The notes under the pieces are model-generated. The model saw nothing but the letters and a program-made list of their open reading frames with translations, searched no databases and had not been told where the DNA came from. Source: Gliomastix tumulicola (taxonomy: Eukaryota; Ascomycota; Sordariomycetes; Hypocreales; Bionectriaceae). Taken from it: a stretch of DNA of 64,000 bases. The translations under genes and the position numbers were made by a program. The stretch spans positions 4,092,001 through 4,156,000 of the forward strand of contig BCHX01000004.1 of assembly GCA_001599755.1 (NCBI GenBank), written 5' to 3'. Shown in pieces: positions 1 through 11,405 of the stretch. Numbering within the stretch: the first letter of the stretch is position 1; every line of letters starts with the position of its first letter.

Positions 1-2816
1 CTTGGGTTGGGAAGATTGCCGAGAACTGCAGGCGACAGACAGGCCTGTCGAGTCATCACAGGCTTGCCTCCTTCCATCCATCCATCCATCCATCCATGGA
101 TACGGTACGGCAAAGGGAAGCTGCCCAAGCACCACCAAGCAGCTAGCGGTCTAGCAAGACGCCACCGAGTTGGCCGGCCTGCACCCACGATGCATGCTAT
201 GCCAAGTATGCCTATGCCCCATGCCCGACAGCTCCCTTCCTCTGCAGATCGGAGGCGTGCCAAGTCACCACTGGCTGCAGTTGGATTCCGAACTGCATCC
301 CAAAGCAAGGGAAGCTAGGATGATCGGATGGCGACGTAGACCGGACAACCTGCGGTCAAGACTCGAACTTGGGGAGGGATCTCCTCTTACTTGTTCCCGG
401 TGGCGATATGTGTGCTTCTTGAGCGGCGATCCCCTTTCACCTCCGCAAAATGCAGGACCTGCTGTTCTGGAGAAACCTGACCGCTGAAAACAGATAATAG
501 CATCCATCCAGATATGCCCCATCGCAATTGGAAAAAAAAAGGCATCCCCTGAATGGCTTGACAGCCCGGACGCTCGGGGGAAACAGCCCACTTCAACCGT
601 CCACGTGACAGATTCGAGGTGGGGTGTGGTTGCAAGCTTCGTAAGCGCTGACTCCGATAACGCCAACAGCCAAACCACCGTGTCGCAAAACTCACGATGC
701 CTCACCGTCTGCTGCCACCGTCGGCAATCCCCTCCCTTTTGTCCCCTCGAATCGCCTCCTCCGCCCTCCACCGTTCGTCGTCCACCGTATCGTGGAAATT
801 TTTGTCATTCAACTTTCTTCCATCCCACCCGAACAGCCCACCAATTCCCCCACTCCTCAACAATTTTTTTCTTCGTTCCCGTCCTCTTGGCTGGTCGGCT
901 CGAGTCGAGGGTGGTCTGCCAGTTGGTCAATCGGAATACTAACAGATTCCCACTTTACCCACGCTCCGAGCAGGATTTTCCCCAGTCCTCCCTACTTCGC
1001 GGTGAATACCTATCGTGAGGGTGTCATTTCGAGGTGATGGTGGGTTCTACTTGTTTCCGTCGATGTCTCGTCAACAGAGACAAGCGCTTTCGCTCCGCCC
1101 ATGACCATGTCTCGGGGACCGTCTGCTGGCTCCGACACTTATGACCGAGAGTTCCAGCTGGGATCCTCTTGTTGTTTCCCTCGTATCTGCCAGTAGCTCA
1201 AGAAATATGGTTGGTGACCGTGCTCGTAGCTCACCTTGGGTCATGACTGATAAATACGAGCTCGTCTCGCCCATTCAAGAGACCAACAATGAATGTAATC
1301 TTTCTGACGAGGGTCAGTTCGTGGGTCCAAGATTTGGAATGAGCTGATGGACGGCGGTCAAGCACAACACACATTAGGAGGTTGCGAGGAGACTCCACAT
1401 TATTGCACAGCTTGCAGTGTAAGGTAGCAAGCTCTTGCTCTCACTGTTCGCTATTCTCTTCGTGGTGATTGATGTCCCATCCATCTAGTCGCTTTCTCAC
1501 GAAGGGACACAGGCAATACGAGCGCCCAGGCACTGTTGGTGCCGTGGTGCCGAAAAAGTTTATCGATAAGCATGCTCAATAAGCTTCATTTCCGAGCTCA
1601 AAAGCCTAAGGTAGACACGACTAACGCGTGATTTATGAGTTCTGTGGAAGAGCAGCTCGAGCTGGCCTTGACATTCCCCCAGAGAAAGCCGATTGACATG
1701 ACGATTTGAATCGTCTTCCAGGACGATCATCAAACTGTGATCGGCTTTGCTGGAGCACCAGGTTACCTGACGGTGGGTACAGAATATGTACCATTACACA
1801 GAATGACGGGTATCGACAGGCCGGAAGCAGGTACCCATACCCTTGTGCTAGCACACCCCGCATTAGCAACGGCCGTGCAGGGTACAGCCTGAAATATTGG
1901 CTCGTATAATGAGTACGAGGCAGGAGGGCAGCACACAAAGGGAAGGCTCGATCGATGCGCGTGTCCGTGTCCGTGTTGGCAGACCACCCGACTTGGCGGC
2001 CTCATTTCTCGCTGCCTCTCCCTTAGTCGAGTAATCGCCGCTTGCCTGGCTGACTGCCAGCATCGACTCGGACCTTATATGCGCATCTGTTCCCGCGTCC
2101 ACATGCGACCGATGTCTCCCCATCACGCACCACCGCCTGTCGACACTCGTTAATCACCCGCACATGCCAGTCAGCGAGGGGCCCTTCCCGCCCGCGCATT
2201 CCACACTTCAATGGGCGCAACGGTCGCAAACATCTAGGGCTTCCCATTCAGCTTGCGCACAATAGAAAAAGGAGGAGGAGCTTCACGGTGCAGCCGATAA
2301 TAACAATTGGAAGTCGACAATAGCAAGCGACGCCCATGTCTCATTTCTGAAAGCGGACGACCGTCATATTCCAACTGCGAGCAGACGTACACGGGCGGCC
2401 ATCGCAACAATTTCCGATTGCAGATCGAGGCACACGCCATGAGAGAGACGGAACTGCCATGTCATTGCCATCATCCGAACTGGCCCTCAACGGCGACCGA
2501 ACTCTGAATTGTTGATTGCGACCCGACAGCCACCGCGTGCCCAAGCCATCCAGGTTCGCAGTGCGGCAAAATAGCTCGAGAGCGATACTCCCAACCCGTA
2601 AACCAACCCCAGATATTCGACTCTTGGTACACTGTCTCTTCTACATTCGTCTGGACGCAACATCTGCATTCATTGCATTGTCTCTCCCTCCACGTGCTGG
2701 CCTAGACACTACGTACCGTCCGAAACGGCCCAAATCGCATGGGCTTTGACCATCTTATGAGCGTCGCATCCTCCTCTCAACACATTTACTTCGACGAGCA
2801 AACCTGAACCATCAAT
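1..2816. other. Gene-free upstream region of the GH76 gene
   Basis: No open frame here looks like a real protein: all are short, low in complexity and unlike any family I know. The stretch holds a tetranucleotide microsatellite near 73-97, a CACGTG box near 602 and pyrimidine-rich patches around 770-960. The last few hundred bases probably carry the promoter and leader of the GH76 gene that starts at 2817. Confidence 0.6.
73..97. repeat. TCCA tetranucleotide microsatellite
   Basis: About six tandem TCCA units lie in non-coding sequence. It is a simple repeat likely to vary in length between isolates. Confidence 0.9.
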
Positions 2817-4917
2817 ATGCGATTTTATCAGGGATCTAGGAGTGCGGTGCAGCTTTGCACAGCTGTGCTATGGCTGGCTGCTGGCCATTTAGGGTTGGGT
2901 CTAGCATATGACCTCGACCCCGACTCTTCAGGTATGGCCCCCGAAGGAAGCTACTCGGAGTCCATGGGCTAATCTTCTCACTAGAATCGATCAAAAGCGT
3001 CTCCAAGCAGATAGCGAAGGACATGCTGACATTCTACAATGGCGATAAGCCTGGCTACACGCCTGGTCTGCTGCCGGAACCTCCCTACTTTTGTACGTTG
3101 TATTTCTTTCCAGTTCGTCGCTCACATGGCTAACCTCAGACGCAGGGTGGGAAGCTGGAGCTATGATGGGAGCTCTAATCGAGTATTGGTACTATACCAA
3201 GGATGATAGCTTTGTTGAGCTCACGAAGCAAGCCCTCCTCTTCCAAGTCGGCGACGAATGGGACTACATGCCCAGAAACCAGACCCTCACCGAGGGCAAC
3301 GATGACCAGGGATTTTGGGGTCTAGCGGTTATGGCTGCTGCCGAGTACAACTTTCCTCACCCGGATTCCGATCAACCTCAGTGGCTCGCACTGGCCCAAG
3401 CCGTCTTCAACACGCAGGCCCCGAGATGGGACAATACAGATTGCGGCGGAGGACTTCGCTGGCAGATTTACAACTGGAATAAGGGGTGGGACTACAAAAA
3501 CTCCATCTCTCAGGGCACCTTCTTCGCCCTGGCTGCTCGGCTGGCACTCTTCACCGGAAACTCAACATACGCGGACTGGGCTGAGAAGTCGTGGGACTGG
3601 ATGATTGCCCTCGAGTTCATCGACGACAACTACTTCGTGTACGATGGTGCCCACATCCCCAACAACTGCACGGAGATCATCCCATACCAGTTCTCCTACA
3701 ACGCCGGTGTCTTCATTAACGGGGCATCCGCAATGTACAACTATACGGGTGATGACATCTGGAGAGAGCGCCTAGACGGCCTTCTCAACGGCACACGCGT
3801 CTTCTTCACCGGATCCGAGAGGAACATCATGGAGGAGGTTGCCTGCGAGCCGGTGGACCGTTGCAACATCGACCAGCAATCCTTCAAAGCCTACCTGAGC
3901 CGTTGGTTGGCGAGTACCATGCAGTGGGTGCCAGATACCTACGACAGGATCATGCCTAGGATACGAGCGTCGGCCCTCGCTGCGACAAAGCAATGCTCTG
4001 GCGGAGACAATGGACGCATGTGTGGTATGAAATGGAGCTCGGGCAAGTACGATGGGACCACGGGCGTCGGGCAGCAGATGGCTGCTCTTGAAGTGACTCT
4101 TGCTCTCATGATTCGAAGTCGTGATCCTATTCTCACCTCTGACACTGGTGGCGAGAGCAAGGGTGACCCCAACGCAGGAGGGAGCGATATTGGGAGAACC
4201 GAGCCTCCGGGACCCAACTTTGGCTCAGTGACAGCCTCCGAGAAGGCTGGTGCCGCGATTTTAACAGCATCGATTATAGGGTGCCTCATCGCAGGCATAT
4301 TCTGGCTCTTCTTAGACGAGACATCGAATAGGAGCCCTCTCCAACAAATGTCCGGCTTCGAGACGTCCACAACCGCCGCGTTTATGGCCTTCCTCCCTGC
4401 CGGCGCTGCCGGTGCGGCTGGCGCGGCTGGCGGTGCAGCAGTACTACGAAAGAGAAACACGGGGAACTTCCAGCCGGCACAGGCTCCGGAAGGCCCGAAT
4501 GCCACGACGAGTCCAGACGCCAGTTCAGTCGAGCAGGTGGATGTGTTGGCCGCCCCCATGAGGGTGTCGAAGATTGAGCACCGAACATCAGCACGGCACT
4601 CCCGTAGGGCGTCTAACATGCCCCTAGGTTGGCCGCATAACCCATCGCTCAGGGGGAGTGTCATGGCTGAGCACGGTAGTGCTGGTGAAGGCTCCTCGCA
4701 GGAGAAAGTCGCAGCAGAGTCTCCCCCGAACTTGGATGCCAGTGCACGACAATCAGCATCGGAAGAGCTGAATGAGAAGAATTACAGGGTGTCTGATCTC
4801 TCGGATGCAGACCGACCTGTGCCGCCACAAAATGCAGAAGCAGGGGAAGAAGCGCAACCAACAGGTCGCATATCACCTCTGCAGGGTGACGAGACTCGAC
4901 CCGGCTCCAGGCCGTGA
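2817..4917 (+). CDS. GH76 mannan endo-1,6-alpha-mannosidase (Dfg5/Dcw1 type) with transmembrane tail
   Basis: Exons 2817-2931, 2985-3092 and 3146-4917 give 664 residues. The second splice restores the family motif FWWEAGAMMG, which fixes that acceptor. Residues 1-30 look like a signal peptide. The (alpha/alpha)6-barrel part spans about 40-400 and carries the NDDQGFWG segment (D127, D128), expected to be the catalytic aspartate pair of GH76. Family members act at the cell surface in cross-linking GPI mannoproteins to wall glucan. Instead of an obvious GPI signal, this protein has a hydrophobic helix at about 443-465 and then a ~200-residue polar tail containing an Ala/Gly run. The membrane-anchored form with a cytoplasmic tail is inferred. 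Family assignment is strong; the exact start rests on the first ATG before the signal peptide. Confidence 0.9.
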
Positions 4918-5247
4918 TGCCAGGAGCCTGCGCTGTGAGATAGGAACATAATCGGCGTTGGCTCGTACATATATCGTTTCATATTGCTGGACTTTACGAC
5001 AACTTATCAGGAATCAGAGGGCTGTACGATCTGCACATAACAGACGATTAGAGCTGGCATATTCTTACACATTCATTCCCTAATGGCTAGGCACGCCACG
5101 AATGAGGCCCACGAGGAGCTACAGGAGTGTTTCATTGTACATAGATAGAACCGAATATGCAAGATATCCATTAATTCCCTCCGGGTACTTGATCGCCGTC
5201 TCTCTTCCGCCCTTCCAAGAATGACAGTTGACTCTTCAACGGCGTGT
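4918..5247. other. Convergent 3' intergenic region
   Basis: This is the spacer between the 3' ends of the GH76 gene (+) and the NmrA-like gene (-). No coding signal is seen; it should hold both polyadenylation regions. Confidence 0.6.
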
Positions 5248-6189
5248 CTAGATCGAGGCCACCTGAGCATATGTCTCCAACACAGCGTCCTTCTCCGACT
5301 CAAGGTACTCGTCAAACGTCTGCAGCGGCACCCCCCAGCTCTTCACCTCATCGAGGTTCACAAGCTTGGCAATCTTGCTAACGGCGAGGGCGCCCCCGAC
5401 GAAAGGGTTCACGGCCTTCTGCGCCTCGATCTCCTCCTCGCCCATCCGGATGTACTGCAGGTCCTTGCCCGTGAAGGCCCTGAGCTTCCGGATGACCTCG
5501 TTCAGCGGCGTAAACTCGTCCGCGTAGCTGACCGTCTTGCCGCCGAAGCGCGCCGGCTCGAGCAGGGCCGCGGCCGAGAAGGCGCCGATGGTGCGCGTGG
5601 CGACGAGCGGCAGCGGGGCCTCGACGTCGATGGCGCCCACGGCGCGTCCCGTCTCGGCGAGCCCGGGGGCCTGGAAGCGCACAAAGGGGTGCTTGTAGTT
5701 GGCCATGAAGTTGGCCGGGCGCAGGACGGTCCAAGTGTCGAAGCCAGCGGCCTTGACCGCGTCCTCGAGCTCGGCCTTGGCGCGCAGGAAGGCCGCCACG
5801 GTGCCTTGCTCGTTGCCCTCGCAGACATAGGGGATGGCGTCGACACCGAGACCACTGCTGAAGACGGCATGGGGCACGCCGACCGCGCGGGCGATGCCCA
5901 TGATGAGCTGGGCCTGGCGCAGGTTGGCTGTGCGGTCGGCGAAGTCGGGCATGAAGTTGAGGAAGATGGCCGAGGTGCCCGGTGTGATGGCCGCGCGGAG
6001 GGTGGGCTCGTCGTCGAAGGAGCCCGCGTGGAGATGCACGCCCAGCGCCTCGAGGGCCTTGGCCGCCGGGGAGGACGGATCGCGGGCGACGGCGTGGATG
6101 GTGGGGGTCGGGGTGGATTGGAGGAGCTGGCGGACGAGGGCGCCGCCTTGGGTGCCTGTGGCGCCGGCGACGAAGATCTTGGGGGCCAT
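5248..6189 (-). CDS. NmrA-like NAD(P)-binding oxidoreductase/regulator
   Basis: A single-exon gene of 313 residues. The N-terminus MAPKIFVAGATGTQGG carries the GxxGxxG dinucleotide loop of an atypical short-chain dehydrogenase, followed by typical NmrA/HSCARG segments (FLNFMPDFADR, VLRPANFMANY). Family members either reduce small substrates or act as NAD(P)-sensing regulators; the sequence does not decide between these. It is transcribed divergently from the Zn2Cys6 regulator that begins at 6647, so the two may share a 457-bp promoter and a function. The ATG lies directly against a GT/AT repeat (6190-6225), which would form the mRNA leader. No intron is evident. Confidence 0.88.
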   Translation of the reverse strand: MAPKIFVAGATGTQGGALVRQLLQSTPTPTIHAVARDPSSPAAKALEALGVHLHAGSFDDEPTLRAAITPGTSAIFLNFMPDFADRTANLRQAQLIMGIARAVGVPHAVFSSGLGVDAIPYVCEGNEQGTVAAFLRAKAELEDAVKAAGFDTWTVLRPANFMANYKHPFVRFQAPGLAETGRAVGAIDVEAPLPLVATRTIGAFSAAALLEPARFGGKTVSYADEFTPLNEVIRKLRAFTGKDLQYIRMGEEEIEAQKAVNPFVGGALAVSKIAKLVNLDEVKSWGVPLQTFDEYLESEKDAVLETYAQVASI

Positions 6190-6225
6190 TGTGTGTGTGT
6201 ATATATATGTGTGTGTGTGTGTATA
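6190..6225. repeat. GT/AT dinucleotide microsatellite
   Basis: Alternating GT and AT units abut the start codon of the NmrA-like gene on the minus strand, so the repeat is in that gene's leader and could influence its expression. Confidence 0.9.
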
Positions 6226-6646
6226 GGTGTTTGTATGTATGTATAAGAGGTTGATATCAAGACGGAGGCTCTTGTTCTTGGAGAGTGTCTTGTTGCTCGA
6301 GGTTCAAGTTGAAGCTACCAGTATGAAATCAAATTCAAGTTTATATACACACCATGATTCCCCCGATGAAGCCTGCCCCAGCTCCTCGGCGGAGATCCGT
6401 CCAGGCAATGGCACCATCAACCTCAGTCCACGAAGAAGCATCAAAGACAGGCCCGGAGTCCCGCCGGTGCTGCTCGGGGAGGGAATTGTGGGTCGCCGTC
6501 GCGGAGTTCCGCCCGCCTCCACTTTTCCTCGACTGACAGCAGCTGGAGCCTTTCAGGGTCCCCAAGTTCACGTCCAAGTCTCCCATCTCCTCTCAGCCCG
6601 GGTCTCTCTCACCCATCGAGATCACCTCTCTTGTATCCCATCAGCA
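6190..6646. promoter_or_regulatory. Divergent promoter between NmrA-like gene and Zn2Cys6 regulator
   Basis: The spacer separates two divergent start codons. Its left 36 bases are a GT/AT repeat; the rest is mixed and pyrimidine-rich near the regulator's start. No specific operator was recognised. Confidence 0.5.
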
Positions 6647-8194
6647 ATGTCCCTCACAGAGAGAGAGCGTCACAACCCGCCCCCGCGGCAAAAGTCCTGC
6701 GCGGCCTGCATCAAGGCCAAGCGCCGCTGCGACGCCGCGCTGCCGGCCTGTCTCCGCTGCGCCCAGCGAGGCATCCCGTGCGTGATGCCCGCCCGGAGGA
6801 CCCCAGCCCGCAGCCGGTTCTCTACTGCTGCTTCTTCTTCTTCCACTATCGCTAGCAGTACTGCCTCCTCCTCTGCGTCCCCCCCGACGCCCTCCTCGAC
6901 GACACAGGACTTGGGGGACTTCATGGACGCCGCCTTCCCCCTGACGCAGACGGCCGGCCCTACTGAATGGGAGTGCTTCCTGTCGTCTCTGGACCCCGTG
7001 TTTTCGGGCAAGAGTCTCGACTATATAGGCTCGACGCCGCCGCCGGGAGGGATGGGCATCGAGGAGACGTGCATCGATATGCCTCCTCCTCCTCCTCCTC
7101 CTCCACTGCCACCGCCGCCGGGGAACTTCCTCCCCTGCCCGCTCGAGACGACGCAGCCGGATCTGCTCGAGCTCATCCACCAGCCGTCGGCGCTGGCGGC
7201 ACCCACGACCAAGTCGTTTGACACGATGCCCGATGCCGTGTCGCGGAAGCTGAGCTACGCGCTGGACGAGATCACGAAGGTGCCGGCCATGATGGTGCTT
7301 GAGACGCAGACGCCGTGGTGCCACCCGCGGCTATACGAGGAGCACATGCCACGCTCCATGCAGGGTACGCCCCAACTTCATCTGTTACCCCCCCTTATCA
7401 TCATGCAACTAACATGAGATGTGATACACATAGACGCCCACGCCGCCTGCGCCCTCTACATGGCCAAGAACCGCGCCAACGCGCGCGTCATCCTCCGCTC
7501 CATCGACGCGCGCGTCTCCGACCTCATCGCGAGCCCGCCGCCGACCACCCCGCTGGGCATCCTCGCCCGCACGCAGTCCCTCATCCTCTACCACATCATC
7601 CGCGTCTTCGACGGGGACATTGCCGCCCGCGCCGCCGCCGAGGACACGCAGTCGGCCCTCGAGGACGCCGCCATGTCGCTCATCCTGCACACCGACTTCG
7701 ACTGCCCCTCGCCGGCCAAGCTTGCGGCTGCCTCCTCTTCGAACTCGTCCTCCCACCACCACCACCACCACCAACACCACCAGCTGCCCCTGCAACCCTT
7801 CGGCCCGACGAAGCGCTTCTTCCAGGACTGGGTCTTCCAGGAGTCCGCCCGCCGCACCTTACTCTTCATCTTCTTCTTCCTCCAGGCCTACCGCATCATC
7901 CGAGGGCAGCGCGTCGAGGCCTGCGACGGGCGGCTGAACCGCTGCCACTCGTTCACGCTGAGCGCCACCCTGTGGGAGGCCGACGGGCCCTTGGCGTTTG
8001 CGCGTGCCTGGGGCGCGCGGCGGCACCTCGTCGTCGAGAATACGAATTTCCAGGTCGCGTTCCAGGAGGCGCGGGCCGACGAGATCGATGCGTTTGGACG
8101 GATCATGCTGACGTCCGTGATTGGCGTTGATGAGGCCGAGGGGTGGTTTGCGGCGAGGGGCGGCTCGCTGCGGGGGAACAAGGTTGCTGTTTGA
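6647..8194 (+). CDS. Zn2Cys6 binuclear-cluster transcription factor
   Basis: Exons 6647-7364 and 7434-8194 give 492 residues; the 69-bp intron is phase 1 and joins ...SMQ to DAHAACALYM. The zinc cluster has C18, C21, C28, C35, C38 and C45 (C-x2-C-x6-C-x6-C-x2-C-x6-C) with the basic stretch IKAKRR, as in Gal4-type DNA-binding domains. The middle is rich in Ser, Thr and Pro with a polyproline run, and the C-terminal half is helical like AflR-type pathway regulators, with a poly-His patch encoded near 7755-7785. It is probably nuclear. Its divergent partner, the NmrA-like gene, is a plausible target. Another possible start upstream in the same frame is ignored because the cluster normally lies near the N-terminus. 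Confidence 0.92.
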
Positions 8195-8409
8195 TATGTG
8201 TGTACTACTGCTTTTTGGGAGTGAAAGTAAAATCAAGGATTCGTGATTCTCATGGGGGGGGGTCAAATGGACCCTGTCTGCAACTTGCTAAGGATATTAT
8301 ATCATATCATGTCATGTCCAGGGAGTGAAACCCCCGTCATCAGCCTGACCGACCGTGTGCGTAATCATATATGCGTAAAACGAGAAAGAGGGTTCAGAAC
8401 CCCCTCCTC

Positions 8410-10212
8410 CTACTCCTCCTCAGAGTCCTCCGGCTCCTCCCCCTTCCGGCCCCGAAGCATCTCTCCCCAGGAGTACTTCACCACCCGTCCCTTCTCCTCC
8501 CCGACGAACAGGCTCGGCCTGTCGCCCTCCCCGGGCACCGTCTTGAACATGAGCGTCTCGACGGGCGTCTCGTCCAGCTTGTGCCTGTGCAGCGCGGGAC
8601 TCAACATGGGCGCGCCGGAGCGCAGGTTGAACAGCTTGACCTCGCCGTCGTCCTGCGCCGCCGCGACGACGCCGAGCTTCTCGCTGACGTCGAGCCCGGC
8701 CTTCCAGTGCGCCAGGTTCTTGTGCCCCCAGTACGTGACCACGGGCTCGGCCGTCTGGTCCTCCCGGGTCCGCTTCGTGTACCGCAGGTCGTAGAGGCCC
8801 AGGTTGCTCTCCAGCGCCGAGACGAGCAGGCCGTGGGAGCCGACGCTGGCGATCCGCGCCACGGTGCTCTTGGCCTGGAACATGCTCCAGTCGACCGTGC
8901 CCGTCCGCAGATCCGTATGCAGCACTTTCCCCTCCCTGCCGGCCGCGAGGAGCAGCTGCGGATGGCTGTCGTGGAACGTCAGGTCGAAGATCTCCTTGGG
9001 AGCAGCGCCGCGCAGGTCGACGCTGTCGGCGTAGAGGTCGCCCGATGTCGCAAGCTCGTCTGGACTGCGACGAGAGATGAGCGAGATCTCGTCCTCCGAG
9101 ACGCGCATGACGCCCCCCGAGGTCGCTATCGCAGCAATCATATCCCCCGAGGCCGAGGACGGCGCGGGCGCAATGTTGTGCACGACCCATCTTGTTCTTC
9201 TCAGCCCGTACTGTGGCCTCAGCTGGCGCAAACGCCCTATTTTTCCATACTCAGCAAAAATAGAAACGGTCGACCATGCAGAAAAAGAAGGAAATTAAAG
9301 AGAAGAGAGAGCCAACTCACGCCATCTAAAGCAGCCCTCAGCGTCAAGGCCCGGCGAAAGCAGGGTCACGAAGGGCATCGGAGTAACCAAGCTGTTTTTC
9401 GCAAGCAGCCGCTGCGACGACGCATGACACTTGATCAAATCGAACGACGGTCTCCTCTGGTCGTATGTATTATACTCCCGCGGCCCCCGGCCCGGAAGAC
9501 AGCGGACAAACCCACCGAGACTGCCGTCCGCATCAGTTCGAATAGTGCGTCTCCCAATACCATCTCGCGTCGCTATTTATTTGCCCCGAACATCGGTCAG
9601 ACCACATATTCAAGTCAAGAGGGAGGAGGAGGAGGAGGAGGACAAGAGCGCAGAAAACTTACGAGCATACATCACCGACGTAGGAAGCTCATCCTCCTCG
9701 CCCCCGACCCAGAAGCTCTTCACCTTGGCGGCACGACCATGATCATGATCATCCGCGAACTCGACGCCGCCCCTCCGATTGAGGCCCTCCGCCCACGTCA
9801 CCGAAGCCAGCTCCCGCTGGTTCCCTCTCCTCCCCAGATCCCCCGTCTCGCTCCTCAGCAGCGCCGCCGAGACGGGATCCCGCTCCCAGAGCGGACTGCG
9901 CTTGACGTGGTTCCGCAGAATGTGCTCGCGGTACTTGGCCTCCTCCCTGGCGAGGTCGTCTGCCTTGCGCTTCTTGACAGCCTCGGCGGACCAGGCTGCC
10001 CACGACGGTGCCGTGGTGGCCTTTTCGATCTTGAAGTATCTCCGCTTCTCAGGGTCTGTGAAGCGTGTCCCAGTTAGCCTGTGACAGAAAAGAAATAGAA
10101 CCGATTGCAGGTTGCAGGTTGGCGTCGCTTTACCAAAGTAGTGGCCTGGGATTTCGAGCATCTTCTCCTGCGGTTTCGGCAGCTCCGTCTCCTCCAACGG
10201 AGGCATCAGCAT
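8410..10212 (-). CDS. DCAF4/WDR21-like WD40 protein (putative CUL4-DDB1 substrate receptor)
   Basis: Four exons, 10134-10212, 9663-10055, 9321-9572 and 8410-9236, give 516 residues with all junction phases agreeing. Splicing the first two joins IPGHYF to DPEKRRYFKI, matching the N-terminal signature of DCAF4 (WDR21), which in animals is a receptor for the CUL4-DDB1 ubiquitin ligase. The C-terminal half has degenerate WD40 repeats (VLHTDLRTG, LGLYDLRY, VKLFNLRSG) and ends in an acidic tail. The role in protein turnover is carried over from the family. The first in-frame ATG at 10212 is used; an in-frame stop lies just upstream, but a short 5' exon cannot be excluded. Confidence 0.82.
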
Positions 10213-11405
10213 CTTCACAGCGTTATCCCGACAGAAGCAATATGTAGAAAGTGGCGAAGAATTGGGATTCTAGCTGTCATCCAATTCTTGCGTGAGGTTC
10301 AAGAAATATCAAAAAAAGGCGTTCAATGCAAAGAAAGCAGGATATCACGCATCGCTGAGATTTAAATAGAGATGTGCAAGAAAAAGAAAAGATCTGGTTC
10401 ACAAACTTTCAGATCAGTCCAATGGGCGAGGCGTTGTCACGTGACGTCGAGTCCTCCCCAAGACCGCTACGCACACTTCAATGTGTGTGAGACCTTTTGA
10501 CCGCCAACTACTGGCAAGACGGCTCTCGTGCAGGCGGCCAAAGGCTGGCAGGAATTGCATCTTCTCTCGGCCAGTCTATCTTCGGCGCATCTTAACCGGT
10601 ACCCTGGCAGGGCGCCTGTCACGGCACACTCATAGCACGCTCTCCCTCACCAAGCAAGCTGCACACTGCAGAACGAGGCAACTACCCCTCGCACCGAACT
10701 GTTGCTGCCTACATGCCTACCGTGCGCCACGCTGTCAAAGTCAGCCCGAGGTGTGTCAGCGAGGGACGCAAGGACGCAGGACCACGGCATCAGATCGAAG
10801 CGTGATTGGACGACCTTACCATCAGCGGGTGGAGTGTCTCGCCTCTCAGTATGACTTAAGATCTGCATATTCAAGGCCGCTGAGACCAGCCCTACCGAGA
10901 GGTTTGGAGGGATGTTCGGCAGATCATTCTTAGTGGCAATGCCTCCTCTGCTGCTGAATGGCCACCGAAGCCCCGAGCCTTGCGTTGGCCCTCGACGAGC
11001 TGAAACACACAAAAACGCCTTGCGACTCCCAGGCAGCACAAACCTGGTACACAGTCTCGAACGATTTGGCCCGATTCGTCACATAATGCAATCCTTCGGG
11101 AGAGACATGCATCCACATTGCTCAATCTGAAGGTATCATCACTCATTCATTGGTAGCCTCATGAAGATGGTCTCGGGGATACAATGTACGATGACAAAAC
11201 GTTCATACCATTTCGGTCCCCCCGAGAAAGCGCATGAGAGCGGACTGAATACTATCACATTACTTAAAGATGGCTATCCCCCGTCCCCTCTCGCCTGCCT
11301 TGCGTCCAAAGATCACTCTCAAGTTCACTCATTCTAGCCATTCTGTCAACAAGCGTCTTCTCAGCATATCCACGCGAAGAGGGTATCAGTATCACTTGCA
11401 TTATC
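10213..11405. other. Divergent intergenic region
   Basis: This separates the DCAF4-like gene (-) from the DUF6536-like membrane protein (+). No credible coding frame is seen. A CCAAT box and an overlapping E-box/CRE-like site lie near 10419-10448. Confidence 0.6.
10437..10448. promoter_or_regulatory. Overlapping CACGTG and TGACGTC-like site
   Basis: TCACGTGACGTC combines a palindromic E-box and a CRE-like half, about 230 bp upstream of the DCAF4-like start. A CCAAT box lies at 10419-10423. Such sites bind bHLH and bZIP factors in fungi; use here is not shown. Confidence 0.4.

Noticed and set aside
5221..6246. 341-codon open frame on the plus strand
   Set aside because: Antisense to the NmrA-like gene; its Arg/Glu/Gly-rich composition is a GC-bias artefact.
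8371..10077. 568-codon open frame on the plus strand
   Set aside because: Antisense to the DCAF4-like gene, crossing its introns; no domain.
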